Below are positions 49,088-63,452 of a stretch of 64,000 nt of DNA, piece by piece. The notes beneath the pieces are model-generated. The model saw nothing but the letters and a program-made list of their open reading frames with translations. It was not told where the DNA came from and did not search any database. The DNA comes from Torreya grandis (lineage: Eukaryota; Streptophyta; Pinopsida; Cupressales; Taxaceae): positions 1,029,001 to 1,093,000 of the forward strand of contig JARHVA010003262.1 in assembly GCA_037957365.1 (NCBI GenBank). The letters are read 5' to 3'. The number at the start of each line of letters is the position of its first letter. Position 1 is the first letter of the stretch. The translations under genes and the position numbers were made by a program.

Positions 49088-50250
49088 TGTATACACATGA
49101 TATTTTCAAGCTTTATTAATTATAAATGCTTTCTCTCTTCTAATAACATGACTTAAAGGGTGTACTAGGGAAGAGGTGGGTATACCATTAGTGCTTCGCA
49201 AGATTTTTGTTCCCTATACCACCACTTGATATATACACAACCTTCTCCTATACACTTCCCTAAGCCTTCTCACCTTTATTACAAACTCCTCCAATAATTA
49301 ACCACCTTACTTATACCCTTCCTAATTCTAAAACCTTTTTTGATTGTTTGAATTACACTATAATCCCCATCAACCATGTATTCAAATTGTTAAAAACATA
49401 TTATGGGTTTAGGCCAGCTCTAAATGACCTAGACTGAGACCTGACTTATTTCTAGAAAATAAAAATACAAATTCAGTTGGTAAAACCATGTCAGATAAAA
49501 TTTTTATAAAGGTTTAAGGTTAAATTCAAATATATATACATATTCATTTTTCCATTTATTAGAGAGAAATGATTTAATTATTAATTTATACTTCTTTACA
49601 ATCTACTCTTCTACCATTCTACTTGAAGAGCTATTGCTTAGGGTTCATACCTAGAGAATAATCTTGTCTTGTGGAAAAGTCTTGGATGTTTTGGCCTTTC
49701 TCAATGATCCTTACAAACCACAACAACCTATTATGAAGCACCTTTATCCAAGGGAGAGATTCAGTATCAATGGGTTCATCTTCAAAGTAAGTATCTCTAA
49801 CTTTACTCTTTTATTTTAGTAGATAGAAGTAGCATAAGTAATGGATTTTGTATAAATTAATCTCTCCATAAATTGGGGTTTTACTTATACATAGCTTAAT
49901 TAAGATTTTTTTATGCATATTTAATTTTTATGTTTATTACCCCCACTTTGTTCCAAAAGATTTGGTGAACATTAGATTAGATTTTATTTTACTTTTCATT
50001 TACTTTGTGAATATGAAAACATTAGACCTAAATAGGTTATTTCATAGTGTTGCTTGACTAGAGGCTTTGGAACCCTCTCTAGTGATTTTATTTTGGTAAG
50101 ATGCCCTTGGTTAGGTCTATTAGCTCCATCTTGGTCATAACCCTAAATATCTAATGTATCAAAAATCATAAGTGTAAGTATGATTTATCTTCTTTGAGAT
50201 AGGATTAATTAATAGATTAGTTGAATTTCCCTTTGCATAGATAAAGTATG
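49088..50250 (+). repeat. 3' LTR of the BC element, truncated
   Basis: Aligns with 31158-32310: same start, same TATA region, splice-donor-like site, and GAGGCTTTGGAACCCTCTCT. Homology stops near CCCTTTGCATA, where E-family LTR sequence begins. Confidence 0.75.
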
Positions 50251-51307
50251 TAGGATCAATATTTTAGATCAGTCATAAAATTATATAAAGTTCCATTATA
50301 TGGCCATGGACACTACCATATGATCTAGTCACTACTATCAATGCTAGTGTTTGACTATGATGTATGTGTCTAGTATAAAATAATGACTAGATCTAAATGT
50401 GACCAACGTTGTTATTTTGGGTTTTATATGTGTATTCATATCTTTAATATATGATGTATCTCTTAATTTGTTGATAAATATCTTATCTCTTCACCCTTAG
50501 AATGATTTTGATAAAAATGGGTTAGTGGGATCACATTGTCAAGTTAACCACAAAGGTCCCTTTGTAATTAGGAGTTGTCTACATATCCAATACTTCAAAG
50601 AAGGCCTCAGTATTATTTGGTTATCCCATATGTGTGGAAAAGTGTGTACATAAGGGTGTAATTTATTATATGATGATGTATTTAGTGATATATCTTTTAA
50701 TTTTACAAATATCACTCAATGGTTTCTCTTTGAATGATTCATACCTATAATATGAATGTTACTATGTTTGATATGAAAATAGGGATGAATAAGACAAAAT
50801 GGCTTGCTTGTGTAGTTGATTGATTTAGATCTAGTAGTTATTTGCTTGATAATTACTATATGAATAATGAGAAGGCTTTGAATTTTATTCATACCACATA
50901 TTTTGAAAATATTTCATGGTAGGGTTCAATAAGACAAATATGCCAATCCATAGGTTTTGAATCATTTTCAATTTGGATGACTTTTGGAAACTAGGCACTA
51001 GATAAGGATTTAGACACTACTATTGGTGGTAGTGTTCCTCTATGGATAGTAGTGTCCATAAGACTAAAAAATAGGTATGGATCTAAAACTAATAGTGAAG
51101 GATGTTTTATCAAGTTTTAAGATTTATGTGTTGTATAAGAGACCCAAGTCATTAGAATTATATGGACCAAACTAAGAGATAAGCATTAAGCATAGTGAGA
51201 TGGAAAATGTGAGCCTTTCAGTATAAAAAAGGTCTATGATTGAAGGGTATATCCCTAATTAATATTTGTTAAGTGTACAAGACTAATATGTTATAAATAT
51301 TCAATTT
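50251..51307 (-). repeat. E-family LTR fragment (variant)
   Basis: Aligns with 27240-28250 (GTCTAGTATAAAATAATGACTAG, ATGGGTTAGTGGG, CATATCCAATACT, AAAAAATAGGTATGGAT). It is truncated on the left by the BC LTR and on the right by the next E LTR. No coding signal. Confidence 0.65.
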
Positions 51308-54288
<2,981 letters not shown>

Positions 54289-55100
54289 TTGATTTTTTTT
54301 AATTTTTTCATTCGTTTTCATAAGTTGATTGTGTAGTTGTAGCATTTGGGTGTTTTGGGAAGCTTACATGTTAGCCATTTGATTTAATAATTGTGATATT
54401 ACTTGTGTTAGATTAATTCAATTTTTTTAAAAATTAGAATCTTTAATGGTATGTTTATAAGCACTATATGTGGCATTGGTGTTGGTGTTGATAATGGTGC
54501 TTTAGGTAAGGCTACCAAAGATAATACCTACCATTGTAGTTGTTAAATTTGACAAGGTAGATGTAGAAGGGAGAGGAGAATTTGAGAATTCATTTACCAG
54601 TCTTATTAAAAAAATATGCATAGGGGAAGGATATGTATCCTTAAAATGTTACACAATGTTGTGATAAATAACTATGAGATCCTTATTCCTATATTTGGGA
54701 TGATCTTGCAGAAAAATTTCCATCTCAATTGTATACCCTAGGTCACATTCCTCTTCACCTTTAGATTCTTGGGTTTCATGTACTCTACCTTTCTTAGGGA
54801 TTTTTGGATTTTATGTCTCATACTATTTAGATCTAGTGGAATCCATTTTATAATCATTATAATGGTAATTTCAAGAAAAAATAAATTTTTAGTAGTGAGT
54901 TATTGAGAGTCATTATCAATGTTGGTTAACTTCATATCATTAGGATTATTGGCATAAAATTCTTAAAACAATATGTTTATTTTATTGGTGGATTTATCAA
55001 TATGTTGTTGCATCTTGAAAATAACTAAACACCTCTATAAATAATTGGGCATCAATGTATGCTTAAAAAATTAGAAAAATAGAGCGATAGGATATAGGAT
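54289..55100 (-). pseudogene. gag: gag N-terminal remnant of the E element
   Basis: On the minus strand the readable frame has HETQESKGEEECDLGYTIEM (about 54710-54770), EIFLQDHPKYRNKDLIVIYH, VNEFSNSPLPSTSTLSNLTT (near 54550-54600), and QLLNQMANM then ASQNTQMLQLHNQLMKTNEK (near 54310-54400). The last part, rich in Gln, Asn and Met, resembles the coiled-coil region before a Gag core. The Gag core itself is missing: the frame runs into the left LTR. Stops are few and mostly TAA/TAG. The frame at 55063-55272 has no recognisable content. Confidence 0.5.
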
Positions 55101-56239
55101 TGATAAGAGAAATTGTCAAACTAAAATCCCTAAGAAGTGATATATAGAAACATGAAAATAATTCAACTAATAATGGGATAAGATTCACATCAGGTGAACC
55201 ATAATTTATATGTAGGTTAATATGATCAAGGTAATAATCCTCTTTTTCTCTATAGATTATGATATAAACCAAAGAGCAAACTAGATCCTATGTATATGAG
55301 AATATAGCGGTATAACCGATAGCTTTATATCTATTAGATAATATTCCACACTCAATATCAATGGTGTAGGGATACAAATTCTATGCCTAAGATATGAGAT
55401 ATGGTGTCTAGCTATGTCTTAAGGTAAAATCAATTATATAAAACAAGGGATTTAAAAAGGTGGTATAAAGGATATATTAAGGAAACTACATGAAAGGAAA
55501 TGGTGAATAAGGGTAACCTATATCCAAGATAAAAAATAAACTAAACTAAAAAATATATAAATTCCTAATGGGATGATTTTAATTATAAATTTGGGACATG
55601 AATTTATTCATGCAAACACTTTTTTATTTCTATATTAAGGATTGATCTTAAGATGTAAGCATTTTGGGTCTCAAAATCTATTTGTAGTGGTTGATTTAGA
55701 GTTTTAATTTACATATGAACATGTTTTAGGGTTCCATCTTTACTTATAAACCTATTTTGGGATTCCATTTATGCATAAAATCTTTTTTAGGGGTTAAAGA
55801 AAATAGTTGTGATGGTATTTAGAGGGATGCAATTGATTATTATGCAGTGATCAACTTCTATAATTTCTCTTTATCTATTGGTGGTTAAGGCATGGTCACT
55901 CTTCAACACATGGTTTTAGTAGTTACATATCCTTGGGGCACAATCATTCCATGGAATTCTCTGAATGAGTTCAAAAAATATTAACTTGGTTCACGTACAC
56001 TCAAGTGTATTCTTTCCTCATTTTTTATTTCAAATAATTCAATGATCTATATTATATAAAATTACCTATAATCAATAAAAATTTATCTTTACGTGTTTTT
56101 TACATATTTTCCATGGAGCAATTGGGACATATGGAGAATACATGTTGTAACCAAGTGTCATTAATCATAATTACCAAATTTATTTATTTGATCCTTTTAA
56201 CCTAGAATTTTTAATATTAGACTAAAATGAGGGTATTTT
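55101..56239 (-). other. 5' leader of the E element
   Basis: From 55256 on it aligns with 25590-26585, the equivalent part of another E copy. No coding signal. The right edge (GAGGGTATTTTTTGACACC) marks the start of the right LTR. Confidence 0.55.
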
Positions 56240-59200
56240 TTGACACCTAAAATTGGTATAAGATAGTTGGAAACATCAACTTTGGCATTTATTGACATAC
56301 TTGGAATTGTGCATACACATTTGACACTTGTGCATACTTTCCCCTATCCATCTACACATATTTTATCTTGGCCAAACCAATTTACCAATACACATATTTA
56401 AGCTCACCTTGGTCTATGTAAGAACACTATATAATCCTATGTAAATTATCACCATATTATAGATCAATGCTATTTTTATATGCATAGTACTGGAAATACT
56501 AAGATGTTGACAATTTATCATGTATATCTAACTCTATCATTAGTGTTCAAGTACCTTGAATGAATATTTTTCAAGTTGGAACATTTCCTTTAGATCTCCT
56601 AGACACATTTCATATGTTGGGTATGGGTGAAATATCAAAGATTTCTCTAGAAATATAAAACAATCCTAAGGCCATATGTATCTAGCACTCATCTTGGTAA
56701 GTCCTATAAATATCAACAAATCCATTGGCTCTCTCTTGAGATATTTAAAAAAAATATGCACATTTGAAACATCCTCAAAGGAACAACCCTAGAACCAAGT
56801 CTGAACACTAAAATAAGGTTAATGTTGAATATTGTCAAGTGTCAAAATCTAAGTATTGTATTACATTATAAAGTGATCATTAGGGTGTTCTCTTACACCT
56901 ATGTGGGAGACCTACATGGGTTTTTATCCCTCTTTAGAGTATTGGAATGTTGGTAATGCTTAATCACTTAGTAGGGAGTGGCTAGGGTTATCCAACCCTT
57001 ATTTCTAACCCCTTTTTTCAATTCAATATTGTGTCAAAAATGAAGTTATATTTTCAAGACTAAGAGAAGTAAATCAAGGATCAATGCATGATATTTAGGG
57101 AAAGTATATACATAGAATTTATCTATACACAGTTGAAATGATCTAAATAGACACAAACTAATACAATCATATAATATATTACTAACATAGCTTGGATAAT
57201 ACTAGTTACAATATGGGATTGAACTTTACCAACAATGTTTGCCAATTTTTTGCGAGCATGTTTCCAAATCTAAGTAATGAAAGAGCTAAAGAGAAATATA
57301 AATCATAAAATCAACTAAGTGCAGTCTTTTCTCTTTTACATTCTCAATTTTAAAAATAATAAATACAATATCAAACTCTATTTTACATTCATATTTGTAA
57401 AGTTAATATCATATTTTTTTTAAAAATGAATTTAAATAATTTTATGTTATTTAAATTATATTAGTCACAAAATAAATAAATAAAATCATATAATTTAATA
57501 ACAAATAAATTTATATGCCCTATTGTACATAATTTAAATTTCAATCATTTTATTTTATTTAAACTAGTACAAATATCTTAGATACATCTATGTAAAAAAA
57601 CCAAGAGATATTAATCTAAAGGCCCTTATCTTGGATTTTTTACATACCATAATTATTTATAACTTCATTAACTTCTTCAAAAAATTCCCATTAGCTAGAG
57701 ATGAATCATGTCAATCTAACTACACCAACGTGTCAAGATCACAATAATATTTATTAAAAACAAAGAGGGGATCTAAAATCTAATATATGTCCAAAAATAT
57801 CACGATTATTTATTTAATCCCCAAAGAAAAAGGAAAAAAAATTAAGTGATGATGAAATAGATATCAAATTTATGGTCCAAATTAAATGTGAACACATGTA
57901 CATTACATATAAAACTAAAGGAATATGATTATACTAAATATGAAAAACACTTAATCTATCACTTCACCTTATTAAGACAATGGAACTAGCCTTATTGGAT
58001 GTCATTTGATGAATTAATGCATGTGTAAAGAAAAATAAGGCCAAAATATGATTTTTTAATGTGAGACAATAAAAAATGAGAATTGAAAAATAGATTTTAT
58101 TTATATAAATCTGAAGCCCTAAAATTGAATAGGAAACTCTAAGGAAACCTAGGGTTTTATGATGTTTGAGATGATATTTAGGTTCACCAATACATTTTAT
58201 CTATTTTGGGGTTAATGTCATTGATTAATTATAATTAGAGATAACTATTATAAATGATTTCAAATTACAATATATATATATAGTAATGTATAAATCTAAT
58301 TGTAAAATTTTAAAATTGACTTAGCACTCTAGTTTACTAAATATGGAAATTAAAATAAAGGGGTAAATTACTTAATGATTAACTAATCCATGGAGTACTA
58401 AGAGAATAGTTAGGTTATACGAATGATAATTAACTAGACTATAGGCTATTTAGATTTAGATATGGAACCTTGTATTTATACAGCTAGTATCATTAGCTTT
58501 GATTGATAACACTAGATGATATGTTCCTTGTCAGATAGTTTTGTGTTTGCAAATTTTTACTTTCTATTTTGATATAATCATGTGGGTCTATTTTTATTTT
58601 ATCTCTATATGAAATCATAAGGATTGATTATGTGTGCAACCTACATAAACATATCTCTTTCACTTGAAACCCTAGGTCCACTTACAATGATTATGCCTAC
58701 AAAAAGGGGAACAAAGGTGGGTTGATTTGACCTCAACCACTCCATATTTAATGGTTGAACACTACCTGAATATCTATACTTATAAAAATGAAGTCAAATT
58801 ACGTGTATTTCTACTCATTAGGTAAATGTGTGTAACCATACTTGATTAATATAAGCAACCTATAATCTAGCTCTTGTTACTCGGTGATTGGAAACATTTG
58901 CTTTCTTATTAAGTGCTTCATAAGTGGTAAATATCTTAAGTGATTAAATTATGGTAAATACATGATCCTAATGATTGATTGGAAAATTGGGAAGAATATG
59001 GAAATCTTACTACATGTGCAAGTGTTTGAATATGTCTGGTAAGTGTTTCCTAGATTTGGTAATAGGTTTATCGCTATTTTATATTTATAAGAGACCTTTT
59101 GGGTGATTTATCATGCCAAAGACATGCAAAATGTATGTACTAAACCATAAAAATGATTTTAATTTAAAATTTAACCATTTCTTGGCACATCTCAAAACTA

Positions 59201-59538
59201 TCAGATGTAGATACTACCATCATACATCATGTTTCGAGTTTGATGTTATTGTTTAGGAAACAAGAACATTAATCTAGAGTTGTATGAATAAGATATATCA
59301 TTGGTTTTACATATACTGTATTGTTTATTTTAAGTGAATAAAATTAACTTAGGAAGGTTAAACCCATATAAGGCATGTGGATGTTAGATATTGAGGATTA
59401 AGATCCATGTATGTATGCACAAGTCATGTATGGTGAAGGTAAGTCAAAACTTACAATGCCAAGTATCAAATACTATATTCTAGTGTCTATACCCAGATGG
59501 TCTCCATGGGAGTGGGGGTGATTTTATTTGTAGCTCCC
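56240..59538 (-). repeat. right (5') LTR of the E element
   Basis: The most complete E LTR in the window, about 3.3 kb. Left edge TTGACACCTAAAATTGG, right part GGGAGTGGGGGTG followed by ~25 bases. It aligns with the left LTR from 56664 on and with 26586-26985 over its first 420 bases. No gene. Confidence 0.7.
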
Positions 59539-60307
59539 TTTATACACAATATTTTAAAACTTTATCATTTATTGATGATTTCTCTCTTACAACAACCTAT
59601 CAAATTTCATCTCCTTAAGTGCCCACATTAAAGGGTAAACCAAGAAAGGAGAAGGAAAGCAATTAGTTCTTTTTGAGAGATATTGTTGCCTATTTTTCAA
59701 TCCTATATCAATTCTATCTTACTCATATTTTATAATCTAAGTTATTTCCTTCCATATTGCATCCTCTAGATATATCAAGTCATATAATTTCCTACTATAT
59801 AATCCCATTTGATGTAGTTTTATATGTCATATTTCCCTTCCCAACTACATTGATAAAATCAATGTATTTACAAATGTTTCAATGAAATATTTGTAACTAT
59901 TTTAGCCTCGTTGACCTATTTCGAGGTTATTCAACCCATTTAGGACTAAATCAAGATGATTGATATTATTATCTTAATATTTGGGAGGGATTAAGATCAT
60001 TCACCACTATAAATATAAGTTACCATTGCATTCCAATAGAGAGGAACCTTTATTATCACATTGTTATTGCTCATACTTTTTCCCTAAGTATACATTTGGA
60101 GGAGTTATTGCTTAGATCTTGTTTTAAAGGAAAGATTTTTGTGTGGAGTCTTAAATGCAATATAAGTAGCTCTTTTATCCTAGATCTTGATTTAGCCTTT
60201 GAGATCGTTGACCAAAAAAATATCTTCCAAATAACCATTGTCTAAGAGGGAGATTGAGGCTCAAAAAGTCTTGTTTAAGGTAATTATATTCTAACCCTAG
60301 ATATTTC

Positions 60308-60310
<3 letters not shown>

Positions 60311-60372
<62 letters not shown>

Positions 60373-60389
60373 ATATATATATATATATA
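60311..60389. repeat. (AT)n microsatellite
   Basis: About 79 bases of TA dinucleotides with a single CT interruption near 60371. Confidence 0.95.
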
Positions 60390-60951
60390 AGTTTCATAAA
60401 TACTTGGTTAAGGAATGAATACATCTTTGTTTAAACTTTATATATATTTATACTTAGTATGGATATATGATTTTTAAACTTTCCATTTATCCACCTTAGG
60501 TAGCCTATGCCAAAATTTTCCAACCATTGATCCTTACTCATTTTTATATGTTTCTAACCCCTCCCCATTTATTTGGATTACTTGATTATAATATTAGATT
60601 ACTTACAAAATAGAAACTAGAGATACTTCATTGTGTTGATTTCCTAGGGCATTTAGAACCCTTTCTCTTGATATTGTGTTTTATGTTATCATCTTGCTAG
60701 GTTTGTAGATCCATTAAGTATCAATAGAATCTCTTTGATTTACCTTATTTGAGTTTAAATGGCTAGATATGATATCTAAAGTTCATTATTATCTCATCAC
60801 ATACATTCTAGTGAACCCATTGTGAATCTAACCATTTCCTTCACTTATTTAGCCAATGGTATCGAGTAGATCAATACATTTATATTTATGCATCTTTAGT
60901 AAACTATTTTAACTAACACAATACAATGGCATTTCAGATATGTTTCCATCC

Positions 60952-61146
60952 AACTATATCAAATGGATTGATATAGTTTTATCTCAATATTTTTACCAAA
61001 TTTATCTCCAATAAACTATATATAATATCTCGATATAGTTTTATGTAAGCATATTTTCATATAACTATTTTGTTAAACACAATATAGTTTTAAACCTAGA
61101 TCTAAATTTTCCTCCAGTAAACTATATAAAACTAATCAATATAGTT
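60952..61146. repeat. array of 27-base palindromes
   Basis: 60952-60978 (AACTATATC / AAATGGATT / GATATAGTT, perfect 9-base arms), 61014-61040 (AACTATATA / TAATATCTC / GATATAGTT), 61063-61089 (AACTATTTT / GTTAAACAC / AATATAGTT), 61120-61146 (AACTATATA / AAACTAATC / AATATAGTT). Spacing is 62, 49 and 57 bases. The loops differ while the arms keep pairing. Decayed units continue to about 61370. Confidence 0.8.
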
Positions 61147-62323
61147 CTATTCAACTCTATTTCCATTTAAATACATATACCTACTCAATATAGTTTTGTA
61201 TTTACATTCTTTCTTATTTCTAAATCCTTTTTCTATTCAAATACATCGATCCATTTGATTTAGTTCTATATTTCAATGATTTTTAGTAAACTACTTACAT
61301 ATATTTGATTTAGTAATTTACATTTTTTAACTTTGTTTAAATAGACTATATTGATCTAGTTGATATAATTATGCATTATTTGTACAATTGCATTGGCTAT
61401 CGTTGATACAATTCTATTTGTTTTACATTTCAAGCATAAGCAAGTCAAATTAACTTTTCATTTTAGATGCAACCACACATTTTATTTCAATTTAACTTCC
61501 TATTTATTTCAATTCAATCAATGCTACAAACTAGTTTTTGATATTAATTTTTGAACTTCATTTTAAATTTATTTGGATTTCCCTATAAATTGTGCTCTTA
61601 TATTTTTCAACCTACTTAGATATTATAGTTAAAGGTTATGTGGTGTTCTATTTACAATACTAGCCAATTTTGTATAAAAATCATGGTATGATGAGATTTA
61701 CCCAATAGTCATAGACATAGTATATAGTTAAACATGAAATTTAGTTTATATGTTTCTCATAGTGTATCAAAAACACCTAGGATTTTATTTTTATTAAATT
61801 TTAGGAACCATCCATCTATTTTATTTTATAGTGAACCAATTAGTAGTTAGCAGTGAGAAGTTAATCTTAGCTTACCCTTGAAATTGAGTTTATTTGGTTC
61901 TTGGCATGGTACTTCCTCCATAATCAGTGCTCTAATACATTGTGCCAACATTGTCCAATAAACAACTCAGTATCTATGGGATCCTACAAATCATTCAAAT
62001 CCTTTAGTACATCTACCTAATATTATTTTTGAAATATATTTATAAAAAAATAATTAGATTTAAATATCAAAATTATGTTATTTTGTGTTGTAGATTGTAT
62101 CATCCAACATTGATATAATTTTGTGTTGAGTATTGTAACTACGTCATCTAGTGTTAATATTATTGTCCTTGAATTTAGTAGGCTTAATTCATGGAATAAC
62201 CCCTATGAAACTTGTCTATTTCATATCCCATGAGATCTAAGCATGCACAATGAGACCAATCACTACCTTCTTGCATTTGTCCTTCCTCAAAAAATTTAGT
62301 CTTTTGAGGGAGTTTTTCACCTT

Positions 62324-62439
62324 GTATATTTTAGAGAATTTTCTTCAGACTACACCAAGTTCAAAATGGTGCAAACTGGAGAGTTTTCTCTAGACTATAC
62401 TTTGAGGTGTAGGAACATAGAAATTTGCTTGTGCTACAC
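62324..62439. repeat. 32-base palindromes, upstream cluster
   Basis: Units at 62324-62355 and 62369-62400 (left arm GTGCAAACTGGAGAG, right arm TTTTCTCTAGACTATAC), and a very weak third at 62407-62439 (GTGTAGG ... GTGCTACAC). Same consensus as the larger cluster at 62883-63336. A TATA box lies between the clusters. Confidence 0.65.
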
Positions 62440-62574
62440 ATGCATGATCATATAATTTATATGTTCTTATAGGGGGGCCCACCACTTTGATAATTAATAT
62501 TCATTAATTACTATTTTTATATATAATTACCCATGGTAATTTATTTTTCACTCTCTTTGCCATTTACAAGCCCA

Positions 62575-62580
62575 TATAAA
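62575..62580 (+). promoter_or_regulatory. TATA box
   Basis: CCCATATAAATCC, then a pyrimidine-rich stretch (CTCTCATCTATCATTTTCAC) where a transcription start would fall about 30 bases downstream. Followed by a good splice donor at 62669 and an ORF at 63453. Confidence 0.45.
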
Positions 62581-62666
62581 TCCTCTCATCTATCATTTTC
62601 ACATGCTTTACTTTCTTTTCATACACAGATTTTAGCTTTATGGATTTTCCCCTCCATCTTGGATTT

Positions 62667-62673
62667 AAGGTAA
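62667..62673 (+). promoter_or_regulatory. splice-donor-like site
   Basis: AAG/GTAAGG with the cut after 62669. A matching acceptor, TTCTCCCTTGTAG, ends at 63441. The putative intron (62670-63441) contains the main palindrome array. Inference from consensus only. Confidence 0.4.
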
Positions 62674-62740
62674 GGTTTTTAGTTTATTTTCCTTTTTCTA
62701 TTTTCTCTTATTTTTATTATTATCTATTTTATCTCATTTA

Positions 62741-62760
62741 TTTATTTATTTATTTATTTT
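62741..62760. repeat. short (TTTA)n run
   Basis: About five TTTA units. Confidence 0.7.
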
Positions 62761-62882
62761 GAAGCTCTGTTTCTTTTTATTCATGTCATTTTGTTTGATT
62801 TTTAAACCAAGTTTCGAACCCTAATCATGCATGATCCTTAAAGTTTATTCTCCACTCAAAAAATTGAACCATCTCCTCTACG

Positions 62883-63336
62883 GTGCATCTCAAAGAAAAT
62901 TCTCTAAGATGCACATCTTTTTTCAAGCTTGGGTGCACTTTAGATAATTTTCTTCAAGGTGCACCCATTTTATTAGACTCTTGTAACTTTTTATTTCCCC
63001 GTGCACCTTGAAAAAAATTCTCTAGATTACACATAGCTAACCCTTTGGTTCACTTCAAATAATTTTCTCTCAGGTGCACCAAACTAACCAAACTGGTGTA
63101 GATCGAAGAAATTTTTTTGACTTACACCAAGAACCCAACCTAGGCATGATGCAAACTAGAGAAAATTCTTCGATTTGCATCCAACTAAGTTTTTACCCAA
63201 CTCTTGTGCAAACTAGAGAATTTTCTCTAGATTGCACAAGAAGACCTACCTAGGGTGCAGTTTGGAGAATTTTCTCCAAACAACACCTAAAACCTTTAAA
63301 AATTATGCAACTCAAAAAAAAATCTTTGAACTACAC
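62883..63336. repeat. main array of nine 32-base palindromes
   Basis: Units at 62883-62914, 62933-62964, 63001-63032, 63048-63079, 63096-63127, 63149-63180, 63206-63237, 63255-63286 and 63305-63336, each exactly 32 bases, with 15-36 base spacers. Consensus: left arm GTGCAnnyTnGAGAA, right arm TTCTCnAgnnTGCAC. Best units pair at 14 of 16 (63206: GTGCAAACTAGAGAA / TTCTCTAGATTGCAC) and 13 of 16 (63255: GTGCAGTTTGGAGAA / TTCTCCAAACAACAC; 62883). Weakest are 8 of 16 (63001) and 9 of 16 (63305). Arm sequences differ between units but remain complementary within many units. Confidence 0.9.
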
Positions 63337-63452
63337 AATTTCATTCTTATCATGCTAAAGCTCAAATTTTTTTCACTCTTATAATTTTCTAAGATAAATG
63401 AAAAAATAATAACTCTAGGGAATTGAAATTCTCCCTTGTAGTCACTTGATTA

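Larger units (their letters stand above)
31158..50250 (+). mobile_element. BC element, plus strand, interrupted by element 2
   Basis: A plus-strand Ty3/gypsy element: 5' LTR/leader from 31158, gag from 34012, protease near 36000-36610, RT near 37780-38370, RNase H to about 39100. It is then broken by element 2 (39242-46752). Its 3' LTR starts at 49088 with the same terminus (TGTATACACATGATATTTTC), preceded by a polypurine tract, and is cut at about 50250 by E-family LTR sequence. Integrase was not recognised in 46753-49087. The 5' LTR/leader boundary cannot be fixed. Confidence 0.65.
59552..62280 (+). repeat. BC-family LTR/leader, divergent copy
   Basis: Starts TATACACAATATTTTAAAAC, matching 31158 and 49088. 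Shares AAGGGTAAACCAAGAAAGG, a TATA region (CTATAAATATAAG near 60014), a weak donor-like AAGGTAATTAT near 60273, and GGGCATTTAGAACCCTTTCTC. After an AT microsatellite come palindromes at 60952-61146. Near 61790 it still matches the minus-strand copy (AACCATCCAT). The right boundary is uncertain. No gene. Confidence 0.6.

Noticed and set aside
60311..60389. AT-rich element as promoter or origin
   Set aside because: Plain AT dinucleotide microsatellite; nothing further supports a function.
62883..63336. CRISPR array (repeats of 32 bases with 15-36 base spacers)
   Set aside because: Repeat sequences differ greatly from unit to unit, no cas genes are nearby, and the surroundings are plant retrotransposons.
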